This document shows positions 1-5,364 of a DNA stretch of 6,819 nt, in pieces; within the stretch, counting starts at the first letter, position 1, and every line of letters begins with the position of its first letter. The stretch is from Bacilli bacterium (lineage in GTDB: Bacteria > Bacillota_I > Bacilli_A > RFN20 > CAG-826). The DNA is taken from contig JAILKX010000068.1 of assembly GCA_024693415.1 (NCBI GenBank), positions 1 to 6,819 on the forward strand, in the 5' to 3' direction. Made by a program: the position numbers and the translations under genes. The notes under the pieces are model-generated. The model did no database searches. It saw only the letters and a list, made by a program, of their open reading frames with translations, and was not told where the DNA came from.

Positions 1-2
1 CT

Positions 3-716
3 TTTACCTATGACGGAGCAAATTGGGATTTGACCGTCGCAGGCAACGGAACTGCAGCCACGGATATCACCCCTGCCCTATTGACTAGCACCTATGGCCT
101 CACCTTATCCAGCGACGCAGCGTCTAGCAATACTATTATTATCGCGATTGATAATACTTATAAACTTGACGCAGACTGGATGTACAAGACCACCCTAATC
201 GATTCAAAGTATTGGTATTATGCAGTTAGCTGGAACATGACTTTTAGCTATGATTTCGGCGCCGATGAGACCGATCGCCATGTTTATTTCAACGTTGATA
301 GATCCGCAGCCACCACTACGGGCGACGACGCGACCCTGGAAACCATTAAAGGCTTCCGACTCGCATTCCATAATGGAACTTCTCGCAATCTGATTTGGGC
401 CCCTGCACAAACTGATGTCAACGATATCCATTATGTTTCTTCCACTAGCGTTGTCTCGAATTATTCGGAAAACGATAAGCTCAATGTGTGGTATAGTGGA
501 AAAGGCAGTACCTATCGCGTTGCCGAGGGCGGTTCTTATGTCGCTCCGACTGCTTCTGCAGGCAATAACTATTTGTGCGAATTGACCAAAGGCGGCGGTA
601 ACGTGACCATCAATTGCGTTGCATGGTTTGAGGGAAGTGACCCGAACATCGTGAACAGCGCCAGGATGGACACTGTCGCAGCTTCGTTGTCCTTCTTCTG
701 TGTTGCTGAGTCCTAA
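3..716 (+). CDS. C-terminal part of a probable secreted/surface protein (5' end outside window)
   Basis: The reading frame is open to the left edge, so only the last 237 codons are visible; a TTG at 30 is an internal Leu codon, not a convincing start. The visible part has no membrane segment, is rich in Ser, Thr, Asn, Asp, Tyr and Trp, and alternates polar and aromatic residues as extracellular beta-sandwich proteins do. The end carries a CVAWFEGSDPNIVN stretch followed by a beta-strand-like tail (ASLSFFCV). I have a general memory of this W-x-EG-x-D pattern near the C-terminus of SipW/TasA/camelysin-like surface proteins of Bacilli, but the signal peptide that would prove it lies outside the window. 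There is no LPxTG anchor or C-terminal hydrophobic helix, so it is not sortase-anchored. Codon use is visibly AT-richer (AAT, ATT, TAT, ACT) than in downstream genes. A strong terminator follows 56 bases after the stop, so it is the last gene of its transcript. A phage or appendage structural protein is a possible alternative. Confidence 0.7.
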   Translation, partial: FTYDGANWDLTVAGNGTAATDITPALLTSTYGLTLSSDAASSNTIIIAIDNTYKLDADWMYKTTLIDSKYWYYAVSWNMTFSYDFGADETDRHVYFNVDRSAATTTGDDATLETIKGFRLAFHNGTSRNLIWAPAQTDVNDIHYVSSTSVVSNYSENDKLNVWYSGKGSTYRVAEGGSYVAPTASAGNNYLCELTKGGGNVTINCVAWFEGSDPNIVNSARMDTVAASLSFFCVAES

Positions 717-772
717 TCAGCAACAAAAAGGCTTCGATCGAAAAACCATTCAACCGGTTAACGCCTTGAAAC

Positions 773-801
773 ACGGCACGGCTTCATCGCCGTGCCGTTT
801 T
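773..801 (+). terminator. Intrinsic terminator after the surface-protein gene
   Basis: A perfect 10-bp stem (773-782 ACGGCACGGC with 789-798 GCCGTGCCGT) encloses a 6-base loop and runs directly into TTTT (798-801). It separates the surface-protein gene from the channel/CDF unit and shows that the long open frame from 700 across this region is not a real N-terminus. The rest of the gap (717-772 and 802-900) holds only a possible weak fold (CCCCGT 821-826 with ACGGGG 850-855) and no other recognisable gene. Confidence 0.88.
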
Positions 802-900
802 CATTTGGTCTGCCTCATCGCCCCGTTGGGCCAGCCCACCGCCCACCCCACGGGGAAAGGCAATGGATTGCTGCGCAAAGGCTTTGTCTTGATTAAGGCG

Positions 901-1854
901 ATGGAGCATAATAAACGCGTTATGGGAAAGAAACCGGTTAAACTCGAAAGACGGAACAAGATCATCCACTACATGAACGCGGTGATCGGCATATTGATCG
1001 CGATCGCGGGATTTGGCATTCTTGTCGTCACTTCGATCGACCCTTACGGGATCGTCGCGTTGCTTTTGGTCCTCATCCCGATCGTCCTTTCGCTCATCCT
1101 TGAGACGAACGTCTTATTGCTCCGCCCAACGAAGCGGGGAAGGATCGAGGCCGCCTGCTTCCTAGGCGCCTACGCATTATTGCTCGTCATCCTCCTCTTC
1201 GCCGGGCTATCGATCCCCAATGACGCGACCGAACAGGAAGTCGCCTCGATCATCGCCACCCAAGGGGCGATCGTCATGATCGTCTACATGTTCATCAAGT
1301 GCGCGCGCGTAATCCTTAATCTTATCTTCCGCGGTAAGACGAGGTTCGGCTGGATCAGCTATACCCTGACGGGCATCGCCTTCGGCTTGACCTTCCTATT
1401 CTGCCTATTGAACCGCGAATCCCCGAAGAACCTCTTCTCGTTCGCCGGATTCGTCATCATCGTCGAGGGATTCGCCCACGTCATGCTTTCGGTCGTGAGC
1501 GGATTCGATGGCAAAGCCATCATCCGCGTCATGATCAAGACCCACGTCTTCGAGGTGCTGATGGGGATGATGCTTGTGATCGCCGGGGCGAGCGTCGCCT
1601 TGCTCTACCTCGAGGAAAGCATCCCGACCTATGGCGATGCGCTTTGGTATTGCTTTGCCGTCGTCACGACCATCGGATTCGGCGACTTCACGGCGTTGAC
1701 TTTCGCCGGGCGCCTCATCTCGGTCTTCATCGGGATCTATGGGATCCTGGTCGTCGCCGTGCTCACGTCGACGATCGTGAACGTCTATAACGAAACCTCC
1801 CGCGCGCCCAAGGAGGTTGAGCAGAAAAAGGAGGACGAAAATGAAGAGCAATAA
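901..1854 (+). CDS. Potassium channel family membrane protein (six N-terminal helices plus two-helix pore domain)
   Basis: 317 residues from the ATG at 901. The C-terminal third is a classic Ion_trans_2 pore: an outer helix (about 217-237), a pore helix (ALWYCFAVV, 247-255), the selectivity filter TTIGFGD (256-262, a GFGD variant of the K+ filter TVGYGD), and an inner helix (about 271-296). Before it I count six hydrophobic segments at roughly 25-46, 50-74, 84-104, 116-143, 152-170 and 178-200, giving about eight helices. The charged tail (RAPKEVEQKKEDENEEQ) is too short to be an RCK/TrkA-N or cyclic-nucleotide domain. No S4-like array of regularly spaced arginines is obvious, so voltage gating is not indicated. 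Predicted role: passive K+ flux across the cytoplasmic membrane. The frame extends upstream to 700 but would cross the terminator, so a later start is required. ATG 901 has only AAGG two bases before it; TTG 889 has AAAGG at a better 7-base spacing; ATG 922 is another option. The end overlaps the CDF gene by 14 bases, implying coupled translation. Confidence 0.85.
   Translation: MEHNKRVMGKKPVKLERRNKIIHYMNAVIGILIAIAGFGILVVTSIDPYGIVALLLVLIPIVLSLILETNVLLLRPTKRGRIEAACFLGAYALLLVILLFAGLSIPNDATEQEVASIIATQGAIVMIVYMFIKCARVILNLIFRGKTRFGWISYTLTGIAFGLTFLFCLLNRESPKNLFSFAGFVIIVEGFAHVMLSVVSGFDGKAIIRVMIKTHVFEVLMGMMLVIAGASVALLYLEESIPTYGDALWYCFAVVTTIGFGDFTALTFAGRLISVFIGIYGILVVAVLTSTIVNVYNETSRAPKEVEQKKEDENEEQ
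1828..1834 (+). promoter_or_regulatory. Ribosome binding site fixing the CDF start
   Basis: AAGGAGG lies six bases before the ATG at 1841, inside the last codons of the channel gene. It selects ATG 1841 over the in-frame TTG at 1817, whose own upstream AAGGAGG (1810-1816) abuts the codon with no spacing. Confidence 0.85.
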
Positions 1855-2977
1855 TCCCGCGAAGCAGCGCGAGAAAACGATCATCCTCACAAGTGCCGCC
1901 GGCATCGGCGGGAACGTGCTTCTGGTCGCCTTCAAGGCGCTTGTCGGATTCCTCACCGGATCCATCTCCATCATCTCCGACGCCTTGAACAACTTAAGCG
2001 ACGCCTTAAGCTCGCTCATCACGATCATCGGGACCAAGCTCTCCGGCAAGCGGCCCGACAAGAAGCACCCCTATGGACACGGCCGCATCGAATACCTCAC
2101 CTCCTCGATCATCGGGGTCTTGATCCTCTTCGCCGGCGCCTTGGCCCTCTACGAATCGATCGTCGACGCGGTCGCCTATTATCGGGGCGGCGAGCTATCG
2201 GTCTTCGATAACCTCGCCTTCATCATCATCGCGGTCGCGATCGCGGTCAAGGTGGGCCTAGGACTCTTGTTCCGCGTGATGGGGAAGCGGGTCGCCTCCG
2301 ACGCCCTCAAAGCGTCTGGGACCGACGCTTTGTTCGACGCCCTGCTCTCTTTAGGCACCCTGGTGGGGGCGCTCGTCACCCGGTTCGCCTCCTTCTACAT
2401 CGAAGGCTATATCGGCGCGATCATCGGCATCTTCATCATCAGAAGCGGCGTCGGCGTCCTCCGCGAATCGGTATCCTCGATCATCGGCGACCGCGCCGAA
2501 GAGGGACTGTCGACCAAGATCAAGCAGATCTGCCTCGCCCACAAAGAGGTCAAGGGGGTCTATGACGTGATCTTAAATAACTACGGCCCCACCAAGACAA
2601 TCGGCAGCCTCCACATCGAGGTGGACGACGAAATGGAGGCCAAGGAGATCCATGGGCTGTGCCGCATCATCGAAAGCGAGATCTACCTCGCCTGCGGGGT
2701 GGTATCGACCATCGGGATCTACGCCTCCAACGATTCCTCGCCGGAAGCGAAGCTCATCAAGACCAAGCTCCGCGAGGTGTTGAACGGGTACCCCACCCTC
2801 CTCCAGATGCATGGCTTCTACGTCGATAACGTCCGCAAGATCGTCACCTATGACCTGATCTTCGACTTCGCCGAAGAGCACATGGAGGAAAACGCCTCCA
2901 AGATCTGCGCCGAGATGAAGGACGCCTTCCCCGAATATTCCTTCTACCCGATCCTCGACCAGGACTACTCCGACTGA
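1841..2977 (+). CDS. Cation diffusion facilitator (CDF) transporter, MntE-like, probable Mn2+ exporter
   Basis: 378 residues with the six-helix CDF core in the first ~210 residues and a cytosolic C-terminal part. Family signatures visible are SISIISDALNNLSDA (41-55) in helix 2, HPYGHGRIEYL (76-86) after it, TDALFDALLS (161-170) in helix 5, and a GDRAEE turn after helix 6 (216-221). Aligning by eye to E. coli YiiP (site D45, D49, H153, D157), the four metal-site positions here are N50, D54, D162 and D166. An N/D-D-D-D set is known for Mn2+ exporters of this family (pneumococcal MntE), whereas Zn2+ transporters carry His at one of these positions. I therefore infer proton-coupled Mn2+ efflux from the cytoplasm. 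The cytosolic part is longer than the usual ~90-residue dimerisation domain: one ZT_dimer-like unit (about 222-294) is followed by a second similar alpha/beta stretch (about 300-372), also consistent with MntE-type length. It overlaps the channel gene by 14 bases and is followed by a terminator, so the two form a unit. CDF membership is near certain; the metal is inferred. Confidence 0.93.
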   Translation: MKSNNPAKQREKTIILTSAAGIGGNVLLVAFKALVGFLTGSISIISDALNNLSDALSSLITIIGTKLSGKRPDKKHPYGHGRIEYLTSSIIGVLILFAGALALYESIVDAVAYYRGGELSVFDNLAFIIIAVAIAVKVGLGLLFRVMGKRVASDALKASGTDALFDALLSLGTLVGALVTRFASFYIEGYIGAIIGIFIIRSGVGVLRESVSSIIGDRAEEGLSTKIKQICLAHKEVKGVYDVILNNYGPTKTIGSLHIEVDDEMEAKEIHGLCRIIESEIYLACGVVSTIGIYASNDSSPEAKLIKTKLREVLNGYPTLLQMHGFYVDNVRKIVTYDLIFDFAEEHMEENASKICAEMKDAFPEYSFYPILDQDYSD

Positions 2978-2991
2978 AACATTTCCCAGAA

Positions 2992-3040
2992 TGCCCCTAG
3001 GCGAAGCGAAAGCCTCCGCAGGGAGGTAAGTCCCTAGGCA
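2992..3040 (+). other. Branched inverted-repeat structure in the 3' untranslated region of the CDF gene
   Basis: TGCC..TAGG (2992-3001, with a two-base CC bulge) pairs with CCTAGGCA (3033-3040). Inside it CCTCC (3013-3017) pairs with GGAGG (3022-3026) over a GCAG loop. No T-tract follows, so it is not itself a terminator; it may stabilise the mRNA end or act as part of a double-hairpin terminator with the next structure. Function unknown. Confidence 0.4.
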
Positions 3041-3050
3041 TATGAAATCG

Positions 3051-3086
3051 GCCCTAGCGAGCCCCCCTGTGGCTCCTAGGGCTTTT
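3051..3086 (+). terminator. Intrinsic terminator of the channel/CDF unit
   Basis: GCCCTAG (3051-3057) pairs with CTAGGGC (3076-3082), and after a single bulged C (3058) GAGCC (3059-3063) pairs with GGCTC (3071-3075), leaving a 7-base loop. TTTT (3083-3086) follows immediately. It lies about 75 bases after the CDF stop. Confidence 0.82.
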
Positions 3087-3112
3087 CCATGTCCGCGAAA
3101 CGATAAAATCAG

Positions 3113-3159
3113 GCCCCTATGTATAAATAATGATTTATAGGCGGATTGCCCGTAGGGGC
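3113..3159 (+). ncRNA. Candidate structured RNA with a three-way-junction shape
   Basis: Three nested helices can be drawn: GCCCCTA (3113-3119) with TAGGGGC (3153-3159); inside it TATAAAT (3122-3128) with ATTTATA (3133-3139), a perfect 7-bp hairpin with an AATG loop; and GGC (3140-3142) with GCC (3148-3150). It lies after the CDF terminator and upstream of the response regulator. I do not recognise it as any known riboswitch or small RNA. It could be a leader element, a small RNA, an attenuator part, or a non-transcribed palindromic site. Confidence 0.3.
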
Positions 3160-3161
3160 TA

Positions 3162-3197
3162 CCCGCCCCGACAGCTATTCGATATAGCTCGGGCGGG
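3162..3197 (+). repeat. Strong GC-rich inverted repeat / hairpin
   Basis: CCCGCCC (3162-3168) pairs with GGGCGGG (3191-3197), and at the tip AGCTAT (3173-3178) pairs with ATAGCT (3184-3189) across a short TCGAT loop; the middle has a small bulge. It follows the three-way-junction candidate with only two bases between them. No T-tract follows on the + strand, and on the minus strand the bases after the stem are mixed, so it is a poor terminator in either direction. Function unknown. Confidence 0.45.
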
Positions 3198-3227
3198 GCC
3201 AAGGCAATGATTAAGTCGCTAAAAGAA

Positions 3228-3256
3228 TTGGGGTTTGGGGGCGGGTTATATAGAAT
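3228..3256 (+). promoter_or_regulatory. Possible sigma-A-like promoter of the two-component/VTC operon
   Basis: TTGGGG (3228-3233) and TAGAAT (3251-3256) are separated by exactly 17 bases. The -10 matches TATAAT at five of six positions and the -35 matches TTGACA at only three. It would give a leader of about 110 bases containing the palindromes downstream. A weak -35 would fit an activator-dependent promoter, but this is a pattern call only. Confidence 0.3.
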
Positions 3257-3259
3257 ATG

Positions 3260-3280
3260 GACACAGGGGATAAAGGTGTC
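3260..3280 (+). promoter_or_regulatory. Short inverted repeat near the putative promoter
   Basis: GACAC (3260-3264) and GTGTC (3276-3280) form a 5-bp inverted repeat separated by 11 bases, about one helical turn, just downstream of the candidate -10. It could be a regulator site or chance. Confidence 0.2.
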
Positions 3281-3309
3281 ATAAACAATCGATAAAAAAT
3301 TTCAGCCAT

Positions 3310-3328
3310 CTTTAATTAAAAATTAAGT
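3310..3328 (+). promoter_or_regulatory. AT-rich candidate operator upstream of the response regulator
   Basis: CTTTAAT (3310-3316) and ATTAAG (3322-3327) form an imperfect inverted repeat. The same stretch can be read as TTAA motifs at 3312, 3316 and 3323, the outer two 11 bases apart, the spacing OmpR/PhoB-type regulators use for direct half-sites. It sits about 45 bases before the start codon in a strikingly AT-rich segment between GC-rich neighbours. It is a plausible autoregulatory site for the regulator encoded next. Confidence 0.3.
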
Positions 3329-3355
3329 AAGCCCTGTAGACTACTCACGAATCAT

Positions 3356-3363
3356 AAGGAGGG
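3356..3363 (+). promoter_or_regulatory. Ribosome binding site fixing the response regulator start
   Basis: AAGGAGGG lies seven bases before ATG 3371. The alternative in-frame TTG at 3365 would be only one base from this sequence and would add two residues before the MKILLVEDE beginning typical of receiver domains. Confidence 0.88.
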
Positions 3364-3370
3364 ATTGCGC

Positions 3371-4042
3371 ATGAAAATACTACTTGTGGAAGACGAACGC
3401 GAACTCGCTTCGGCGATAAAGCGCGTATTGACCTATTCGAAATACGACGTCGACTGCGCCTATGACGGCCTCACCGGCCTAGCGATGGCGACCGAATCCG
3501 AATACAACCTCATCATCTCCGACATCATGATGCCGCGACTCGACGGCATCGGGCTCGTCGCAAAGCTCAGAGAGCATGACATCGGCTGCCCGATCCTCCT
3601 GCTCACCGCCAAAGGCGAGATCGACGATAAGGTGGCTGGACTCGATGCCGGGGCCGACGATTACCTGACCAAGCCCTTCCAGATCAAGGAGCTATTGGCC
3701 CGCGTGAGGGCGCTTCTTCGCCGCAAGGGCGAAGTGAGCGAAGCCTATAAGATCGGCAACGTCACCTTGGACTTCGATACCTTCGAGCTGAGGACGCCTA
3801 CCGCAAGCGTGAGGCTCACCAACAAGGAATATCGCCTGATGGAGTGCCTGATCCGCAACAAGAACGTATTGCTTTCCACCGAGCGGCTTATGGAGAACGT
3901 CTGGGATTACGATTCCGACGCCGAGATCAACGTGGTCTGGGCGTTCCTCTCCTCCCTCCGCAAGAAGCTCGATCAGATCGGCGCCGACCAGACCATCATC
4001 TCGGTCAGGGGCGTCGGATATAAACTGGGGGAACGCCAATGA
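3371..4042 (+). CDS. OmpR/PhoB-family two-component response regulator
   Basis: 223 residues, the normal length for the family. The receiver domain (about 1-115) has the acidic pair at E7/D8, the phosphoacceptor D51 in SDIMMPRLDG, T79 in LLLTAKG, and K101 in LTKPFQ. A short linker leads to a winged-helix DNA-binding domain (about 125-221) with LTNKEYRLMECLIRN, the ERLMENVWDYD turn, the recognition-helix region NVVWAFLSSLRKKL and the wing ISVRGVGYKL. All catalytic residues are present, so it should be phosphorylated by the kinase encoded next and bind paired DNA half-sites in the cytoplasm. Its stop overlaps the kinase start in ATGA, so the two proteins are made together. It is the first gene of the operon carrying the VTC and DUF4956 genes, and I infer that this operon is among its targets, possibly through the AT-rich site upstream. 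The specific regulon cannot be read from the sequence; PhoB/PhoP-like identity is not shown. Confidence 0.96.
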   Translation: MKILLVEDERELASAIKRVLTYSKYDVDCAYDGLTGLAMATESEYNLIISDIMMPRLDGIGLVAKLREHDIGCPILLLTAKGEIDDKVAGLDAGADDYLTKPFQIKELLARVRALLRRKGEVSEAYKIGNVTLDFDTFELRTPTASVRLTNKEYRLMECLIRNKNVLLSTERLMENVWDYDSDAEINVVWAFLSSLRKKLDQIGADQTIISVRGVGYKLGERQ

Positions 4043-5325
4043 TCAAGAAATTCAGAAACAAATTCATCGTGCTGGCTCTTACCGCGATCTTCGGGTTCCT
4101 CGGGATCATCCTCGCGGTCTGCAACATCGTGACCTGGGCCATCATCTCCAATAACGGCGACCAATTGACCGCGCTCCTCATCGAGCGAAACGGCAAATTC
4201 GACCAGGGCATCCAGTCGGGGACCTCAACCGAGACCTCCAGCGAGACCTCAACCGACGCGTCCGCTTCGATCCTCATCGTCCATTATGGGCCGGGGGCCG
4301 ATGGCGGGCCGGGCTCCAATAATGGCGAGCCCGAGCCGCGGTTCGCCGACGACGACACCCGCTTCTTCATCGTGCGGTACAACCCTAACGGCAGCGTCTC
4401 GAGCGTCGACCTCGGCCACATCGCCGCGGTCAACGAAGAGCAGGCCAAAGAGATCGGCGCCGCGGTCTACAAGATGAGCGCGGTCGGATTCTATGGCGAT
4501 TACCGCTACCGCATCTCTAGCGATGGCAGTATCGGCGCCTTCGTCGATATGTCGCGCCAAACCTTCCCGGCCTGGACCCTCCTCTACACCTCGCTCGGCG
4601 TATTCGGAGGCGGGCTCCTGGTGGCGGGGCTAGCGATGCCAGCCCTCGCCAAGTGGATGCTTAGGCCCTTGGAGGAGAGCCAGAGGAAGCAGAAGAGATT
4701 CATCTCCAACGCCTCCCACGAGCTCAAGACCCCGCTTGCGATCATCTCCGCGAACAATGAGATCGACGAAATCGAGCGCGGGCCCACCGAATCGACAGGG
4801 GCGATCGCACGGCAAGTCGCGAGGATGGGCGAAATGATCCAGAACCTGAACGCCCTGGCCAAGCTCGACGAATCCGACGCCCTCGAATTCGTGCCGTTCG
4901 ACCTCGAGACGGTCGCCAAAGAAGCCGCGGAATCCTTCCGCGAGGCCTATGCGGCCAAGGACCTGAACCTCGAGGAGAGCATCGAGCCGGGGATCCAGTG
5001 CAAAGGCAACGAGCAAGGGATCAAGAAGCTATTGTCCATCATGCTCGATAACGCCTACAAATACTCCCTCACCGGGGCGAAGCTCACCGTCAAGAAGGAG
5101 GACGACAGGGTCGTCATCTCCTGCGAAAACGACGCGAACCTCGACCACGAGGGCCCGATGGACGAAGTATTCGACCGCTTCTACCGCTCGGCCGAGGTGA
5201 GGGCGAGCAAAATCGAAGGATCCGGGATCGGATTATCGATCGCCAAGGAGATCATCGACCTCCACGGCGGCAGGATCCACGCCAAAGGGCAAGACGGGCG
5301 CTTCATCATCGAAGCAAGACTATAA
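4039..5325 (+). CDS. Membrane sensor histidine kinase paired with the response regulator
   Basis: 428 residues. Transmembrane helix 1 (about 9-36) and helix 2 (about 178-203) enclose an extracytoplasmic domain of about 140 residues. The first part is low-complexity (Thr/Ser/Glu repeats 62-73, then a Gly/Pro/Asn/Asp-rich stretch 83-100). The second part (about 105-173, RFFIVRYNPNG through GAFVDMSRQ) is the folded sensor and resembles a domain I have seen in other Firmicutes kinases; its ligand is unknown. No complete HAMP domain is seen: a short LRPLEESQRKQKR linker leads to the HisKA region with SHELKTP (226-232, phospho-His H227). The HATPase domain has an N-box (LDNAYKYS, N338), an F-box (FDRFYRS, 378-384) and a G2 box (GSGIGLSIAKEI, 394-405). 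The G1 position, normally DxGxGI, reads CENDANLDHEG (362-372), lacking the glycine pattern; similar variants occur in active kinases. It starts at ATG 4039 with a 4-bp overlap with the regulator and GGGGGA upstream. The VTC gene follows 39 bases later. Confidence 0.95.
   Translation: MIKKFRNKFIVLALTAIFGFLGIILAVCNIVTWAIISNNGDQLTALLIERNGKFDQGIQSGTSTETSSETSTDASASILIVHYGPGADGGPGSNNGEPEPRFADDDTRFFIVRYNPNGSVSSVDLGHIAAVNEEQAKEIGAAVYKMSAVGFYGDYRYRISSDGSIGAFVDMSRQTFPAWTLLYTSLGVFGGGLLVAGLAMPALAKWMLRPLEESQRKQKRFISNASHELKTPLAIISANNEIDEIERGPTESTGAIARQVARMGEMIQNLNALAKLDESDALEFVPFDLETVAKEAAESFREAYAAKDLNLEESIEPGIQCKGNEQGIKKLLSIMLDNAYKYSLTGAKLTVKKEDDRVVISCENDANLDHEGPMDEVFDRFYRSAEVRASKIEGSGIGLSIAKEIIDLHGGRIHAKGQDGRFIIEARL
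4221..4256 (+). repeat. Three 12-bp tandem repeats inside the kinase gene
   Basis: Three copies of a 12-base unit (GACCTCAACCGA, GACCTCCAGCGA, GACCTCAACCGA) follow each other without gaps; the outer two are identical. They stay in frame and encode the Thr-Ser-Thr/Ser-Glu/Asp repeat in the extracytoplasmic linker next to helix 1. Because the unit is a multiple of three, slippage would lengthen or shorten the linker without breaking the gene. Confidence 0.85.
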
Positions 5326-5364
5326 AAACCACCACCACACGTTTCAAGAAGGAGGCAAATCACC

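Noticed and set aside
700..900. N-terminal extension of the channel frame upstream of 901
   Set aside because: It would translate through the perfect terminator hairpin and overlap the preceding gene; the extension has no membrane or channel-like features.
717..900. Mn2+ riboswitch (yybP-ykoY type) controlling the CDF
   Set aside because: I could not draw the characteristic paired loops in this gap, and the CDF itself starts inside the channel gene.
884..912. Promoter-like pair TTGTCT-17-CATAAT
   Set aside because: It spans the preferred channel start at 901 and would imply a leaderless message from about 919; more likely chance, though it would favour ATG 922 if real.
1817..1840. TTG start for the CDF gene eight codons upstream
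   Set aside because: Its AAGGAGG directly abuts the codon with no spacing, whereas ATG 1841 has AAGGAGG at six bases.
1405..2061. Long minus-strand ORF (218 codons)
   Set aside because: Antisense to the channel and CDF genes; its product is a His/Asp/Arg-rich sequence typical of the mirror of GC-biased hydrophobic codons, with no domain and no ribosome binding site.
3113..3197. tRNA or other classical RNA gene
   Set aside because: There is no acceptor stem with a T-loop GTTCRA sequence or anticodon arm; the helices do not match a cloverleaf.
2573..3202. Minus-strand ORF (209 codons) running into the intergenic region
   Set aside because: Mostly antisense to the CDF gene and crosses its terminator and the hairpins; Gly/Ala/Val/Asp-rich composition typical of shadows.
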